Translations under genes and position numbers: made by a program
From: Deltaproteobacteria bacterium
Lineage (GTDB): Bacteria > Myxococcota_A > UBA9160 > SZUA-336
DNA length: 64,000 nucleotides
Assembly: GCA_029261895.1 (NCBI GenBank)
Contig: JAJDAK010000070.1
Span: forward strand, 1 to 64,000
Reading direction: 5' to 3'
Part shown: positions 1 through 9,446 of the stretch, piece by piece
How the letters are laid out: every line of letters begins with the position of its first letter
How positions within the stretch are numbered: position 1 is the first letter of the stretch
Notes under the pieces: model-generated
The model's database searches: none
Told to the model about the DNA's origin: nothing
What the model saw: only the letters and a program-made list of their open reading frames with translations

Positions 1-210
1 TCACTGAGTTGCTGTGGGCTTCGGTTCACGAAGCTGAACTCGGGTTTGGGGGTCGGTAGGAATGAAGTTGAAGAGCAAATTCCAAGAACCGTCTCGGTTT
101 TCGAATGCGACGCCAATGCGCGTCCAGTAGCTCTGCTCCGAGTTCGGGCGATTGACGATCCCGAAGATTTCTTTGCGATTTCGGTTCTCGTTGTTTGTGT
201 TGGTTTCCAT
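1..210 (-). CDS. small conserved protein of conjugative elements
   Basis: A complete 69-residue protein whose stop codon is the first three bases of the window. An AAAGGAG ribosome binding site lies about nine bases before the ATG, which supports the start. The core is SYWTRIGVAFENRDGSWNLL. Small proteins with a WxRIGxAFxNRDGSxN pattern are common beside transfer genes of proteobacterial ICEs and plasmids, but I know of no assigned function. It is transcribed away from the conjugation operon, and further element genes presumably lie to the left of the window. Confidence 0.65.
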   Translation of the reverse strand: METNTNNENRNRKEIFGIVNRPNSEQSYWTRIGVAFENRDGSWNLLFNFIPTDPQTRVQLREPKPTATQ

Positions 211-557
211 CTTGAGTCTCCTTTGGTTGGGCCCCTTGGGGCCGCCTCTTTTGCATCAACACGGAGAGGCGGTCCTCGGGGCTAGCGGGAAGCGTGGAAA
301 GCGAAGCAAGCGATGCGGTGCGGGAAACGTGAACGGAGTCTTCGAAGGGCGCGGTTCGTCGCGAGAGGAGCGAAGTCTGAGTTCGCGCTTCCCGTGGTTG
401 AAGGAGACCAGGTGGAAGCCAACGGATGACAACGAACCGTTCAGCAAATATGTCGCGTGGAACTCATAACTTCAGCGTGCTGAAGTCAGCGTTGGTGAAG
501 CTCATGCAAGAACGACTCGTCTGAAATGGAGGGACCCGACCCCGGATAACGGAGTTC
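211..557. other. intergenic region between divergent element genes
   Basis: About 350 bases separate the leftward small gene from the rightward transfer operon, so promoters for both probably lie here. A GC-rich palindrome, GGCCCC-TT-GGGGCC, lies near 229-242, just upstream of the leftward gene's ribosome binding site. It could be an operator or a leader hairpin. No convincing coding sequence or -35/-10 pair was recognised. Confidence 0.4.
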
Positions 558-872
558 ATGATGCAGTCGCCTCGTTCAGGAAGTTCAGCAACACAGGAGC
601 GCTCAGTTCGGACCGTAAAGCCAGGGGAGCGACGAGTGTTGGTAGGGCACGTGGTGCGTGTTTCTCAAGCGGATCGAGAGCGTACGGTACATGTTTCGAA
701 TGGACGAACGATCTGGTCCATACGAACGGAGCAAGAAGTTACTGAAGGCCAGAAGGTTAGAGCGCGTTCTGTTCGCGTTGTGCAAAGCTCCGGGATTTCA
801 CGATGGCTTTGGCAATTGGATGAAGTCGAACGCGTAGAAGATCGGGAGCGTAGTCGGGAGAGGTCCCGATGA
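558..872 (+). CDS. hypothetical protein upstream of the coupling protein
   Basis: A 104-residue polar protein starting at a double ATG with GGAG shortly upstream. It has no membrane segment. Residues 25-90 have alternating hydrophobic residues suggestive of a small beta-rich (OB-like) fold, and the C-terminus is very Arg/Glu rich. Its stop overlaps the start of the coupling protein gene as ATGA, so the two are likely translationally coupled and it belongs to the transfer operon. The function is not recognised. Confidence 0.6.
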   Translation: MMQSPRSGSSATQERSVRTVKPGERRVLVGHVVRVSQADRERTVHVSNGRTIWSIRTEQEVTEGQKVRARSVRVVQSSGISRWLWQLDEVERVEDRERSRERSR

Positions 873-2953
873 CCCAATCTTCGGAGCTCTATCGGATTCC
901 GGTCGGAAGCCGCAGTATCTCGATGGGGATTTTCCTGGAGATATTGGCGGTAGTCCTCGGGGCGCTGATCATTCTGTTCTGGGGGACCACGCAATGGATG
1001 GCACGGAAACTGGGTTTTGCGAATGCACTAGAACCGGAGCTTTGGTTTCAAGTTCCGAGCGGAGGACGTTGGGTCTTCGGAGTTCTCGGTGCCTTTGCGT
1101 GTGCGAGCGCATTTCTTCCCTGGGTACGTAGCACCCTCGGTCGAAAGTCGATCGTTCTCGTCTTAATCGGTGGTTCGATTCTTTTCGTAGGGATGCAGCC
1201 GGTCTACCAACCGTTCGCGTTCGTATGGTGGGCGATTCGTTTCCGCTCGATCGAATCGATTCAGCCGTTGATCGAGACCGGGATCTGGGTGATCTCGGTC
1301 CCGGCTCATTTTCTTGTATTGGCTTCGGTGATCGTTGCGATTCGCCGTGCAAGACAGGTGAATGGCCCATCGGATACGCATGGGTCCGCGGATTTCGCAG
1401 AAGCGAAAGATGTAGAGGCATGCGGACTTTTCGCAAGAAACGGTGTTGTACTCGGAGGATTCCAGAACAAGGGCCACTATCGATACCTGAAACACGATGG
1501 TTCGGAGCATTGCTTGGTCTTTGCTCCTTCTCGTTCAGGAAAAGGAACCTCGATCGTCATCCCCACGCTGTTGTCGTGGGCCGACTCCTGTGTGGTTTTT
1601 GATCCGAAGGGTGAGAACTGGAATCGTACGGCGGGTTGGCGAAAGCACGAGCTCGGAAGCCTGTGTGTTCAGTTGAATCCAGTCGATTCTAGCGGCAACA
1701 GTGCCCGCTGGAATCCACTGCAGGAGATTCAGCGTGGAGAGCGAGAGGTTCGAGACGCGCAGCAGATCGCAGAGATTCTTACGAGCGGCGAGATGGGGTC
1801 GGAAGATCCGCATTGGCGGACCACGGCCGCAGACCTTCTCACGGGTGTCATTCTACATTGTCTCTATGCGGAAAGAGACAAGACACTCCCCGGCGTCCTG
1901 GAACTTCTCTCAGACCCGAGACGCAGCGTTGAAGCGACCTTACAAGAGATGCTCGAGACCCAACACGATCCAGCAGGCGAGGAAGGTTGGGTGGATCGTC
2001 TATCGGGGGAACAGAGTTTAACGCACCCGGTGGTCGCGTCGGTCGCTCGGACGATGTTGAACCGATCGGAAAACGAACGAAGCTCGGTACTGTCTACCGC
2101 GGTGCGCTGCCTTTCCCTTTGGCGGGACTTTGGGGTCGCGAAGAACGGTACCAAGAGCGACTTCACGATGAGCGATTTACTTTCCAAGAAACAACCGATG
2201 TCGATTTACCTGACCGTTCCGGTTTCGGATCTGTCACGTACGCGACCATTCACACGACTCTTCTTTGCGTTGGCACTGCGCCGATTGACAGAGCAACTCG
2301 AAAGTATGCACAACGCGGATCGGCCTCGTCGGGTGTTGCTCGTTCTCGATGAGTTTCCACAACTTCATCACATCCCTGAATTCGAGAGTGCATTGTCTGT
2401 CATCAGTGGGTTTGGGATTCAAGCGCTGATCGTCACGCAAGACTTGATGCAGATCTATAAATACTACGGTCGAAACCAGGGGATCGTCGGAAACTGCGAT
2501 GTGTTGGTCACGTTTCGTACGCCTAACATCGATACCGCAAAGCTCGTCTCGGAAATGGCGGGCACGCGTACCGTCCGACGCCAGCGCCATACGTACACGG
2601 GCAATCGGCTAAGCCCGTGGCTGGGTCATGTGATGGCCAGCGAACAAGAGAGTCAACGTCCGTTAATCTCGCCGGACGAAGTAACACGACTTCCCGAAGA
2701 CGCGACGCTGGTCTTTGCGGGAGGGAAACCGATTCAAGGAACGAAGACTCCCTACTTTAAGGATGTCGAGTTTCGGCGACGAGCATTGATTCCTCCACCG
2801 CAACAGTCTGATCGACTCGCCGTTCTCGGCCAAAATTGGCCAGAAGTGGCGATACGCCCAAGCGATAAAGCGCAAATAGAGACGCTGAGTGATGTCGACG
2901 CTGAAGATCAAGTAGATGTTGAACCCTTTGAGCTAAGTTCAACACCAAGTTGA
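869..2953 (+). CDS. traG: type IV secretion coupling protein (VirD4/TraG)
   Basis: A 694-residue inner-membrane ATPase that would bring the relaxase-DNA complex to the type IV secretion channel. Four hydrophobic segments fill the first 160 residues (near 20-40, 68-86, 94-122 and 138-158), followed by the cytoplasmic ATPase. The Walker A motif is APSRSGKGTS (about 220-228) and the Walker B motif is VLLVLDEFPQL (about 488-500). FDPKGEN just after Walker A and ALIVTQDLMQI further on are typical of the family. The length is normal for TraG/VirD4. It directly precedes the trb cluster, as in Tn4371-like elements. No relaxase gene is in the window; it is probably to the left. Confidence 0.95.
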   Translation: MTQSSELYRIPVGSRSISMGIFLEILAVVLGALIILFWGTTQWMARKLGFANALEPELWFQVPSGGRWVFGVLGAFACASAFLPWVRSTLGRKSIVLVLIGGSILFVGMQPVYQPFAFVWWAIRFRSIESIQPLIETGIWVISVPAHFLVLASVIVAIRRARQVNGPSDTHGSADFAEAKDVEACGLFARNGVVLGGFQNKGHYRYLKHDGSEHCLVFAPSRSGKGTSIVIPTLLSWADSCVVFDPKGENWNRTAGWRKHELGSLCVQLNPVDSSGNSARWNPLQEIQRGEREVRDAQQIAEILTSGEMGSEDPHWRTTAADLLTGVILHCLYAERDKTLPGVLELLSDPRRSVEATLQEMLETQHDPAGEEGWVDRLSGEQSLTHPVVASVARTMLNRSENERSSVLSTAVRCLSLWRDFGVAKNGTKSDFTMSDLLSKKQPMSIYLTVPVSDLSRTRPFTRLFFALALRRLTEQLESMHNADRPRRVLLVLDEFPQLHHIPEFESALSVISGFGIQALIVTQDLMQIYKYYGRNQGIVGNCDVLVTFRTPNIDTAKLVSEMAGTRTVRRQRHTYTGNRLSPWLGHVMASEQESQRPLISPDEVTRLPEDATLVFAGGKPIQGTKTPYFKDVEFRRRALIPPPQQSDRLAVLGQNWPEVAIRPSDKAQIETLSDVDAEDQVDVEPFELSSTPS

Positions 2954-3230
2954 GTATATGGTCACTACTAATTAGAGACACGAATGAAGATCAATGAGTT
3001 TATATCGTCACACTTGGATAAGCATTTCGACATTCGATTCTAAGTAAGGAGATTCATTTTGAACGCGAGTTCACAAAAGGGGAGGAAGAAGCGCCGTAAC
3101 TAAGCCCCTAACCTTTCAGGTTCATCGTCGGTGGGAATGTTCTTTCCATCAAACACTGACTGGACCTTCGGTTCTTCTTCCTCCCGCACCCGCGAACGTT
3201 GATCGCCACCTGTGGGCTTGAAATGAGAAT
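2954..3230. other. intergenic gap inside the transfer region
   Basis: This 277-base gap lies between the coupling protein gene and trbB and may hold a promoter for the trb operon. It contains only very short reading frames, for example a 19-codon frame from the ATG at 2983 and a 14-codon Lys/Arg-rich frame starting with TTG after TAAGGAG near 3045. Neither resembles anything I know, and neither is called as a gene. Confidence 0.35.
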
Positions 3231-4223
3231 GTGCACATGAACCCGTCTATACCCGAACAAGAAAGAACCCGCCGTTTCGCCAGAAAGCTTCGTGCAGAAC
3301 TGGGACCGGACATCGTTTCAGCGATCGAAGATCCCTTAGTCGTTGAGATTCTGATTAACCCTGTGTTGCAGGGTGAAAGCGCCTCCAATCTTTGGGTTGA
3401 GTCACTCGATCGTGGAATGGAAGACACTCATGTCGCGATTCCACCTGCCCAGGTAGAGAACATCATCTGCACAGTGGCAACGCTTCTTGGAACCAGTGCC
3501 AATCGAGAGGCACCCATTCTAGAAGGGGAGCTTCCGTACGACGGTTCACGCTTCGAGGGATTTCTACCGCCAGTGGTGTCGACGCCGGCGTTGGTGATCC
3601 GAAAACGCGCGTGCGTTGCTCGAACACTGGATGCGTATGTATCCGATGCGGTGATGACCCCGGATCAACGCGATCAGATTCGTCATGCGGTTGAAATGCG
3701 GCAGAACCTCCTTGTGGTGGGAGGTGCGGGATCTGGGAAGACCACACTCGTGAACGCCATCCTAAAGGAGATGGTCTTGCTTGGAAAACCAGGCGAGCGC
3801 TTCGTTGTGTTGGAAGACACGATCGAGATCCAAAGCGACGCGAAGAACACACTTCAGCTTCGAACCTCGGTGGATGTAGACATGAACGCGTTACTTCGGG
3901 CCACGCTTCGGGCACGCCCCGACCGTATCGTGATCGGTGAGACCCGAGGAAAAGAGGCGCTCACGTTGCTTAAAGCGTGGAGCACGGGTCATCCCGGCGG
4001 TGTAGCGACGTTGCACGCGAACTCGGCTGTTGCGGCGCTCGGCCGGCTCGATCAATTGGTGCAAGAAGCGGACGTCCCGAGCCAACCCGAACTGATCGCA
4101 GAGACGGTGGACTTGGTGGTTCACCTTCAACGCGAAGGACTCACAAGACGAGTGAGCGAAGTCGTCGCTGTACGTGGTTTTTCCCGGTCGACCGGCGAGT
4201 ACGTTCTCGCTCGGGTGGCCTAA
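3231..4223 (+). CDS. trbB: conjugal transfer ATPase TrbB (VirB11 family)
   Basis: A 330-residue hexameric secretion ATPase that powers pilus assembly and substrate transfer at the inner membrane. Visible motifs are Walker A GGAGSGKTT (about 164-171), the Asp-box VVLEDTIEIQ, the Walker B-like RPDRIVIGETRG (about 229-240), and the His-box GHPGGVATLHAN. The start may be the GTG at 3231 or the ATG at 3237; neither has a strong ribosome binding site. It is the first gene of the trb cluster and is followed 15 bases later by the pilin gene. Confidence 0.94.
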   Translation: MHMNPSIPEQERTRRFARKLRAELGPDIVSAIEDPLVVEILINPVLQGESASNLWVESLDRGMEDTHVAIPPAQVENIICTVATLLGTSANREAPILEGELPYDGSRFEGFLPPVVSTPALVIRKRACVARTLDAYVSDAVMTPDQRDQIRHAVEMRQNLLVVGGAGSGKTTLVNAILKEMVLLGKPGERFVVLEDTIEIQSDAKNTLQLRTSVDVDMNALLRATLRARPDRIVIGETRGKEALTLLKAWSTGHPGGVATLHANSAVAALGRLDQLVQEADVPSQPELIAETVDLVVHLQREGLTRRVSEVVAVRGFSRSTGEYVLARVA

Positions 4224-4238
4224 ATCAAGGAGAACAAG

Positions 4239-4562
4239 ATGAGTTGGAACAAGATTTCGAAATCGACAACAAATGTATGGGTACTGATTCTACTCTGGGC
4301 GGTACCCCAGATAGCATGGGCGACCACTTCAGGGCCGGCCATGCCTTGGGATGCACCGCTGACGCTAATTCGAGATTCGCTCTCGGGAACGATCGCACAC
4401 ATCGTGATCATGATCGCGATTATCCTCACCGGGATTCTCTTTGCGATGGGGGATCACGGATCAGGCATGCGGCGTGTGGCTGGCATCGCACTCGGCGGAA
4501 GCTTGGCTCTCGGTGCGATCACGTTCATGACCGCTTTGGGTTTCGCAGGCGCGGTGATCTGA
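4239..4562 (+). CDS. trbC: conjugal pilin TrbC (VirB2 family)
   Basis: A 107-residue prepilin. A long leader ends in a hydrophobic stretch and a signal-peptidase-like site (about residues 14-29, IAWATTSGPAMP), followed by two membrane segments (about 52-70 and 80-105) as in VirB2/TrbC subunits. AAGGAG precedes the ATG by eight bases. The size, hydropathy and position between trbB and trbD make the call firm although the pilin sequence itself varies widely. Confidence 0.9.
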   Translation: MSWNKISKSTTNVWVLILLWAVPQIAWATTSGPAMPWDAPLTLIRDSLSGTIAHIVIMIAIILTGILFAMGDHGSGMRRVAGIALGGSLALGAITFMTALGFAGAVI

Positions 4563-4563
4563 C

Positions 4564-4893
4564 ATGGCTGAGCGATCTCGCTACCGCGATCCAGAAAGTC
4601 CGCGGGAACTTGCGATTCATCGATCGTTGGTTCGTCCGAACTTGCTCGCAGGTGCAGACCGGGAGCTGGTTCTTATCAACATCTTTGTAGCGATGGCTTT
4701 GGTGTTCGGTGCGGGTCTCAGCTTTGTCACATTGGGTTTAGCAGCGTTCCAAGTGACCGTAGGCCATTTCGCTTTGGTCCAGGCTGCGAAATACGATCCG
4801 GAGTTTCGGCGCGTGTATCTGCGACACGTACGGCATCGCACGTATTACCCCGCACGCTCTTCGGTTCACGCTCCAACCGTAGCCCTGCGTTGA
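4564..4893 (+). CDS. trbD: conjugal transfer protein TrbD (VirB3 family)
   Basis: A 109-residue inner-membrane protein starting two bases after the trbC stop. The IHRSLVRPNLLAGADRELVL segment followed by two close hydrophobic stretches (about 38-72) is the VirB3/TrbD pattern. It would help anchor the TrbE ATPase to the pilus-assembly machinery. The gene lies between trbC and trbE as expected. Confidence 0.9.
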   Translation: MAERSRYRDPESPRELAIHRSLVRPNLLAGADRELVLINIFVAMALVFGAGLSFVTLGLAAFQVTVGHFALVQAAKYDPEFRRVYLRHVRHRTYYPARSSVHAPTVALR

Positions 4894-4907
4894 AAAGGAA
4901 TGTCTGA

Positions 4908-7346
4908 ATGATTCTAAAAGACTTTCGATCCCATGCGCGCGGCATCGATGACGTGCTGAACTACGCGGTCTACTTGGAAGACGCGGGTGCGATCCTCAAC
5001 AAGGACGGCTCGTTTCTGGTGGCCTGGACTTATGCTGGGCCTGATCTAGGCGCGGCGAGTCACACAGAGCTTGCGGCACTATCGAGTCACGTGAATCGCG
5101 CTTTGGCTTCGCTCGGCGATGGCTGGGTACTTCATGCAGATTGCATGCGCGGAGAGGCGGCGTCGTACCCGGAAGAGGGGGCGTTCCCCGATCCCACAAC
5201 ACGCGTCATCGATGCAGAGCGACGGCAGCAATATACCATTGCAGGGGCGCACTTTGAGAGCCGGTACTTTCTCGCTGCGACCTATTTGCCTCCAGCCGAA
5301 GTCGCATCGAAAGCCGCGGCACTCTTCATCGAAAGTACGGAGAAGAAGGAAAGCGGGTGGCAGTCGATCCTGTCCGGATTCGTCCGACAGGTGGATGCAT
5401 TGGAAGACGCGTTATCGAATCGACTTTCTTTACGACGTTTGGTGGCAGATGAGCTTCTGACTTACCTACATGGCTGTATCACTGGCCTGTCGCATCCGAT
5501 CCGTTTACCCGATCGGCCAGGGTTTCTGGATGAGATCCTTGCGAGTCAGGACGTCATTGGCGGTCTCGAAGTTCGAGTGGGAGACCTGCACGTGGCGCCC
5601 GTCTCGATTTCGGGCTTTCCCGTCACCAGTGTTCCCGGAATTCTTGATTTCCTAAACGCGTTGCCCATTGAGTATCGATGGAGCAACCGATTTATCCCGC
5701 TCGATCCAAACACCGCTGAAAAGCATTTGGACCGTCACCGGACCCATTGGTTTCAGAAACGAAAAGGTCTTCTCGCGCTTCTTCGAGAAAGCTTTGCACA
5801 AACTGAATCGACGGAAGGCTTTACCAATGCCGACGCGGTTTCGATGGCAGACGACGCGGACGAAGCGAAGGCTGAGGCCAGTGGTGGGCTCGTTCGATAT
5901 GGGTACTACACACCGCTGATTCTTCTTTTCGGGGAGGATCGAACCGAGGTCGAGACCTGTGCCCGTGAGGTGATGAAAGAGCTTGGCCATCATGGCTTTG
6001 CATCTCAGATTGAGACGCTGAACGCGCTGGAAGCGTATCTTGGATCCTTACCCGGCCACGGGGTGCCGAACGTACGCCGGCCTTTGATTCATTCGCTGAA
6101 CTTCTGTGACTTGATGCCGCTTACGAGTATCTGGGCCGGTCACGCAACGAATCCCAACCCTTACTTCCCAGCGGAGAGCCCTCCGCTCCTTCTTGCAAAT
6201 ACGTCAGGGACGACTCCGTTCCGTCTAAACCTTCACTGCGGATCGGTGGGCCACACGCTGGTCGTGGGAAGTACAGGAAGCGGGAAGAGTGTGTTTCTGA
6301 ATTCGTTGTCAGCCCAGTTCCTTCGGTACCCGGACGCACAAGTCTTCTATTTTGACAAAGGCTACTCAAGCTATGTGCTTTCGAAGGCCGTGGGCGCGGA
6401 CTACTACGACATCGCCAGCGAACGAAAGGACGGCTGTACGTTCTATCCGCTAGCGGAGATTGATTCGGAAACGGAACGACGCTGGGCAGAAGAGTGGATC
6501 GCTCACTTGATTCAGCTCCAAAACGTTCCCCTCACGCCGGAGCGGACGAAAGAGATCCACGAGTCGATCAGGCGATTGTCTGGCGGCGAACACCGCACGC
6601 TTACCGACTACCAAATGACGATCCAAGACCCCGAACTTCGTGCAGCGCTTCAGCACTACACGTTGGATGGTGCCATGGGCACACTTCTGGATGCGACCCA
6701 AGATGGTCTCCGGAAAGGGCACATTCAGTTCTTTGAGATGGAAAACCTCATGAAAGAGGGGGATCACAATGTGATCCCCGTCCTTCTCTATCTCTTTCAC
6801 CGGATTGAGCAGCAGCTCGACGGTCGGCCCACACTCGTGGTCCTAGACGAAGCGTGGCTGATGCTGGGACATGGCGTATTCGCGGCGAAGCTTGAGGAAT
6901 GGCTCCGCGTCTTGAGAAAGCGAAACGCGGCGGTGGTTCTGGCTACGCAGACGATTGCAGAGATTGTCGACTCGCCGCTCAAGAACGTGATTCTCGAAAG
7001 CTGCGTCACCAAAGTCTTTCTCCCGAATGTGGAAGCCGGTCGGTCAGACGCGATCCGAAGCGCCTATGAAGCCGCAGGACTCTCTGAAAGAGAGATCGAG
7101 ATTCTGACGGAAGCGATTCCGCAACGAGACTACTACGTCGCATCGCGGGACGGCCGACGCTTGATCGATCTAGGACTCGGCCCTGTGACATTGGCGTTTG
7201 TTGCACAAACCGGAGAGGCCGTGATGCGTCATATCGATGCGCTGGAAAATGAGTTCAACAGCGATTGGCCTGCGGCTTGGCTTCGAGAACAACGGCTCGA
7301 TGACTGGGCGGACTTTTGGACTGCCCAGAAGGGAGAAATGCAATGA
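4908..7346 (+). CDS. trbE: conjugal transfer ATPase TrbE (VirB4 family)
   Basis: An 812-residue ATPase, full length for the family, that energises pilus biogenesis. The N-terminal domain opens with KDFRSHARGIDDVLNYA, as in TrbE. The C-terminal motor has Walker A GSTGSGKSVFLN (about 454-465), Walker B TLVVLDEAWLM (about 641-652) and the VVLATQTIAEIVDSP sensor segment. Its stop overlaps the trbJ start (ATGA), indicating translational coupling. Confidence 0.96.
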   Translation: MILKDFRSHARGIDDVLNYAVYLEDAGAILNKDGSFLVAWTYAGPDLGAASHTELAALSSHVNRALASLGDGWVLHADCMRGEAASYPEEGAFPDPTTRVIDAERRQQYTIAGAHFESRYFLAATYLPPAEVASKAAALFIESTEKKESGWQSILSGFVRQVDALEDALSNRLSLRRLVADELLTYLHGCITGLSHPIRLPDRPGFLDEILASQDVIGGLEVRVGDLHVAPVSISGFPVTSVPGILDFLNALPIEYRWSNRFIPLDPNTAEKHLDRHRTHWFQKRKGLLALLRESFAQTESTEGFTNADAVSMADDADEAKAEASGGLVRYGYYTPLILLFGEDRTEVETCAREVMKELGHHGFASQIETLNALEAYLGSLPGHGVPNVRRPLIHSLNFCDLMPLTSIWAGHATNPNPYFPAESPPLLLANTSGTTPFRLNLHCGSVGHTLVVGSTGSGKSVFLNSLSAQFLRYPDAQVFYFDKGYSSYVLSKAVGADYYDIASERKDGCTFYPLAEIDSETERRWAEEWIAHLIQLQNVPLTPERTKEIHESIRRLSGGEHRTLTDYQMTIQDPELRAALQHYTLDGAMGTLLDATQDGLRKGHIQFFEMENLMKEGDHNVIPVLLYLFHRIEQQLDGRPTLVVLDEAWLMLGHGVFAAKLEEWLRVLRKRNAAVVLATQTIAEIVDSPLKNVILESCVTKVFLPNVEAGRSDAIRSAYEAAGLSEREIEILTEAIPQRDYYVASRDGRRLIDLGLGPVTLAFVAQTGEAVMRHIDALENEFNSDWPAAWLREQRLDDWADFWTAQKGEMQ

Positions 7347-8107
7347 CACGAATAGGAAAGAGCTTGGTGGTCGCGCTTCTCGTGGCCGGGTGGGGGGGCG
7401 GTCCGAGAAGCGCCCATGCTCAGGTGCCCGTGATCGAGATCGGCCCGAACCTGATTCAGACGACGCTCAATACTTTGAACAACCTTCAGACTATGCTGAC
7501 CACGATTGATGATTTGATCAATCAACATGAACAGCTGACAACCCAGATCTCCGCATTGGATCGTCTCATTCTCGATGGGACCGCTGTATCCGGTGCAGAG
7601 TGGGCGCAGTTCCGATCTCAGGTCGCAACGCTTGCGGCGCTCGTCGAACGCGGACAAGCCATCGCTTACCAGCTTCCGTCGGTCGCCTCCGCATTCGAAT
7701 CCGAGTTCCCGGGATACACGACACCGGTATCTTGGATATCGGAGTACAGCCATCGAACGCAATCGTCGCTCGACACATTGGCCGGAGTGTTGGACGCCAC
7801 CGGTCGGAACATCGGAGACGCGTCAGCAGTTCAGGACACCCTTAATATTCTTCGAAGCGAGAATGAATCTGCGGTCGGGCAGCTATCGGCGATTCAAACC
7901 GCAAATCGGGTTGCCAGTAAGCAAGTAGAAGAGACCGTCAAACTACGGCAACTCGTCGCGGCGCAAACGAACGCGATCACGGTGTTCTACGGACAACAGA
8001 TTCAAAAGGAAGCCGCATCAGAAGCCGCTTTCCAAGAATTCCTCCATGCGCCGGGGACGGTACGAACCTATGGAAGTACCGGCTTTTCCAGTCTGCCGAC
8101 GCCCTAG
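7343..8107 (+). CDS. trbJ: conjugal transfer protein TrbJ (VirB5 family)
   Basis: A periplasmic, minor-pilus-tip-type protein of about 254 residues. I place the start at the ATG at 7343, which overlaps the trbE stop and follows GGGAG. The product then begins with a clear signal peptide ending near AHAQ. The mature part is helical, with heptad-like Leu/Ile spacing near 30-70 (TTLNTLNNLQTMLTTIDDL), typical of TrbJ. A start at 7316 would add nine unlikely residues. Confidence 0.9.
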   Translation: MTRIGKSLVVALLVAGWGGGPRSAHAQVPVIEIGPNLIQTTLNTLNNLQTMLTTIDDLINQHEQLTTQISALDRLILDGTAVSGAEWAQFRSQVATLAALVERGQAIAYQLPSVASAFESEFPGYTTPVSWISEYSHRTQSSLDTLAGVLDATGRNIGDASAVQDTLNILRSENESAVGQLSAIQTANRVASKQVEETVKLRQLVAAQTNAITVFYGQQIQKEAASEAAFQEFLHAPGTVRTYGSTGFSSLPTP

Positions 8108-8120
8108 AGCCTAAATCATC

Positions 8121-9431
8121 ATGCGAATAACAAATACATCCCTACCGAAACATTGTCGAAGGCTCTCTGTTTTCGCGTCCGGGTTCGGTCTTCTCGGGAT
8201 TCCAGCGACCGCGATCGCAGATACCGCGATCTTGGATGCAGTCGTTGCACAGTTTGAAGCCGCGACTTCGGGTTGGTATGCGACGCTCTTTCCGATCGCG
8301 AGGAACCTATTCATCCTTCTCGCGACGATCGAACTCATCGTATCGGCGATGTGGTGGGCGATCGATCGCGACAGTCTTCCATCGGTGTTTACCGCCTTCC
8401 TGAAACGGATGGTGGCTCTTTCGTTTTTCTTCATGGTTCTCCTCAACGCAAATACCTGGATCCCGGCACTTCTATCGTCGTTCCAGACCGCAGGTGCCAC
8501 CGCGGGAGGTGTACCTAACATCTCACCAAGCAGTGTCGTGGGGCAGGGCATCGACCTGGCCTCGGTGCTGCTCGAGGACGGGTGGTCGCAGGGCCTTACG
8601 TTCAATCTCAAAGGTGCATTCTTGGGTGTCCTTTGTGCCCTGTTTCTCTTTATTGCGTTTGTTGTCATCGCCGCGCAGTACGTCATCACACTTGTCGAGC
8701 TCTACATCGTGATTGGCGGTGGCGTATTGCTCTTGGGATTCTCTGGAAGCCGCTGGAGCATCGGATTTGCGGAGAAATACATCGGCTATGCGTTCGCTAC
8801 CGGGGTTAAGCTCTTTGTACTGCTGCTGATCATTGGAGTTGGAAGCGGCTTAGCGCTCGGATGGCGTGCAACGCTCGTCGATGGCGATTTCGAAAACATG
8901 CTGGCCGTGGTTGCTGCGGGTTTTCTCTATATGGGGATCGCCTGGCAAGTCCCTTCGTTTGCGAGCGCGATGATCGGAGGCATGCCGGCACTGACGCTGG
9001 GGTCGACCGTCGGACCCGCGGCGACTCTCGGTGCAGCCGCAGCCGGTGGCATGGGTGTCGCCGCTTTAGGGGCTGCGCGAGTTGCAGGCGGAATGAGTGC
9101 CACCAAGGCAGCAACACAATACGGCCGAGTGCGTGCGAGCAATGCAGGTGGTGGTGCCATTCTCGCGGTGGGGCATGCAGCAGGTGTACTGGCACGCGAA
9201 GGCATGAATACCGTGGGACGAGGTACGGCATCACGCACCGGCGCGGGGCAAACCGCTGCTTGGATTCGGGAGCGCACAGCAGCCGAAGGGGGGCCGGCCG
9301 TTCCGCCGCCCAGGCGGTCATCTCCACCCAAGTCCTCGCGAAGTTTGCGCACGCGTGCAGCTGCGCTTCAGAAACACCTCGATGACCGACCCCCGGCGGT
9401 ATCCCCGCCCCCAATCCGAACTGGCGAGTAA
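8121..9431 (+). CDS. trbL: conjugal transfer protein TrbL (VirB6 family)
   Basis: A 436-residue polytopic inner-membrane protein that forms part of the secretion channel. It has a signal-like first segment, then several hydrophobic stretches between about residues 55 and 300 (for example ALFLFIAFVVIAAQYVITLV). A Gly/Ala-rich, then Pro/Arg-rich cytoplasmic tail from about 300 to the end is typical of TrbL. The gene is flanked by trbJ and trbF in canonical order. Confidence 0.92.
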   Translation: MRITNTSLPKHCRRLSVFASGFGLLGIPATAIADTAILDAVVAQFEAATSGWYATLFPIARNLFILLATIELIVSAMWWAIDRDSLPSVFTAFLKRMVALSFFFMVLLNANTWIPALLSSFQTAGATAGGVPNISPSSVVGQGIDLASVLLEDGWSQGLTFNLKGAFLGVLCALFLFIAFVVIAAQYVITLVELYIVIGGGVLLLGFSGSRWSIGFAEKYIGYAFATGVKLFVLLLIIGVGSGLALGWRATLVDGDFENMLAVVAAGFLYMGIAWQVPSFASAMIGGMPALTLGSTVGPAATLGAAAAGGMGVAALGAARVAGGMSATKAATQYGRVRASNAGGGAILAVGHAAGVLAREGMNTVGRGTASRTGAGQTAAWIRERTAAEGGPAVPPPRRSSPPKSSRSLRTRAAALQKHLDDRPPAVSPPPIRTGE

Positions 9432-9446
9432 AAGAGGAGACCTAGG

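Noticed and set aside
8830..9414. Long open frames on both strands across the trbL 3' region
   Set aside because: They are shadows of the Gly/Ala- and Arg/Pro-rich TrbL tail. They are rich in Arg, Cys and His with no start signals.
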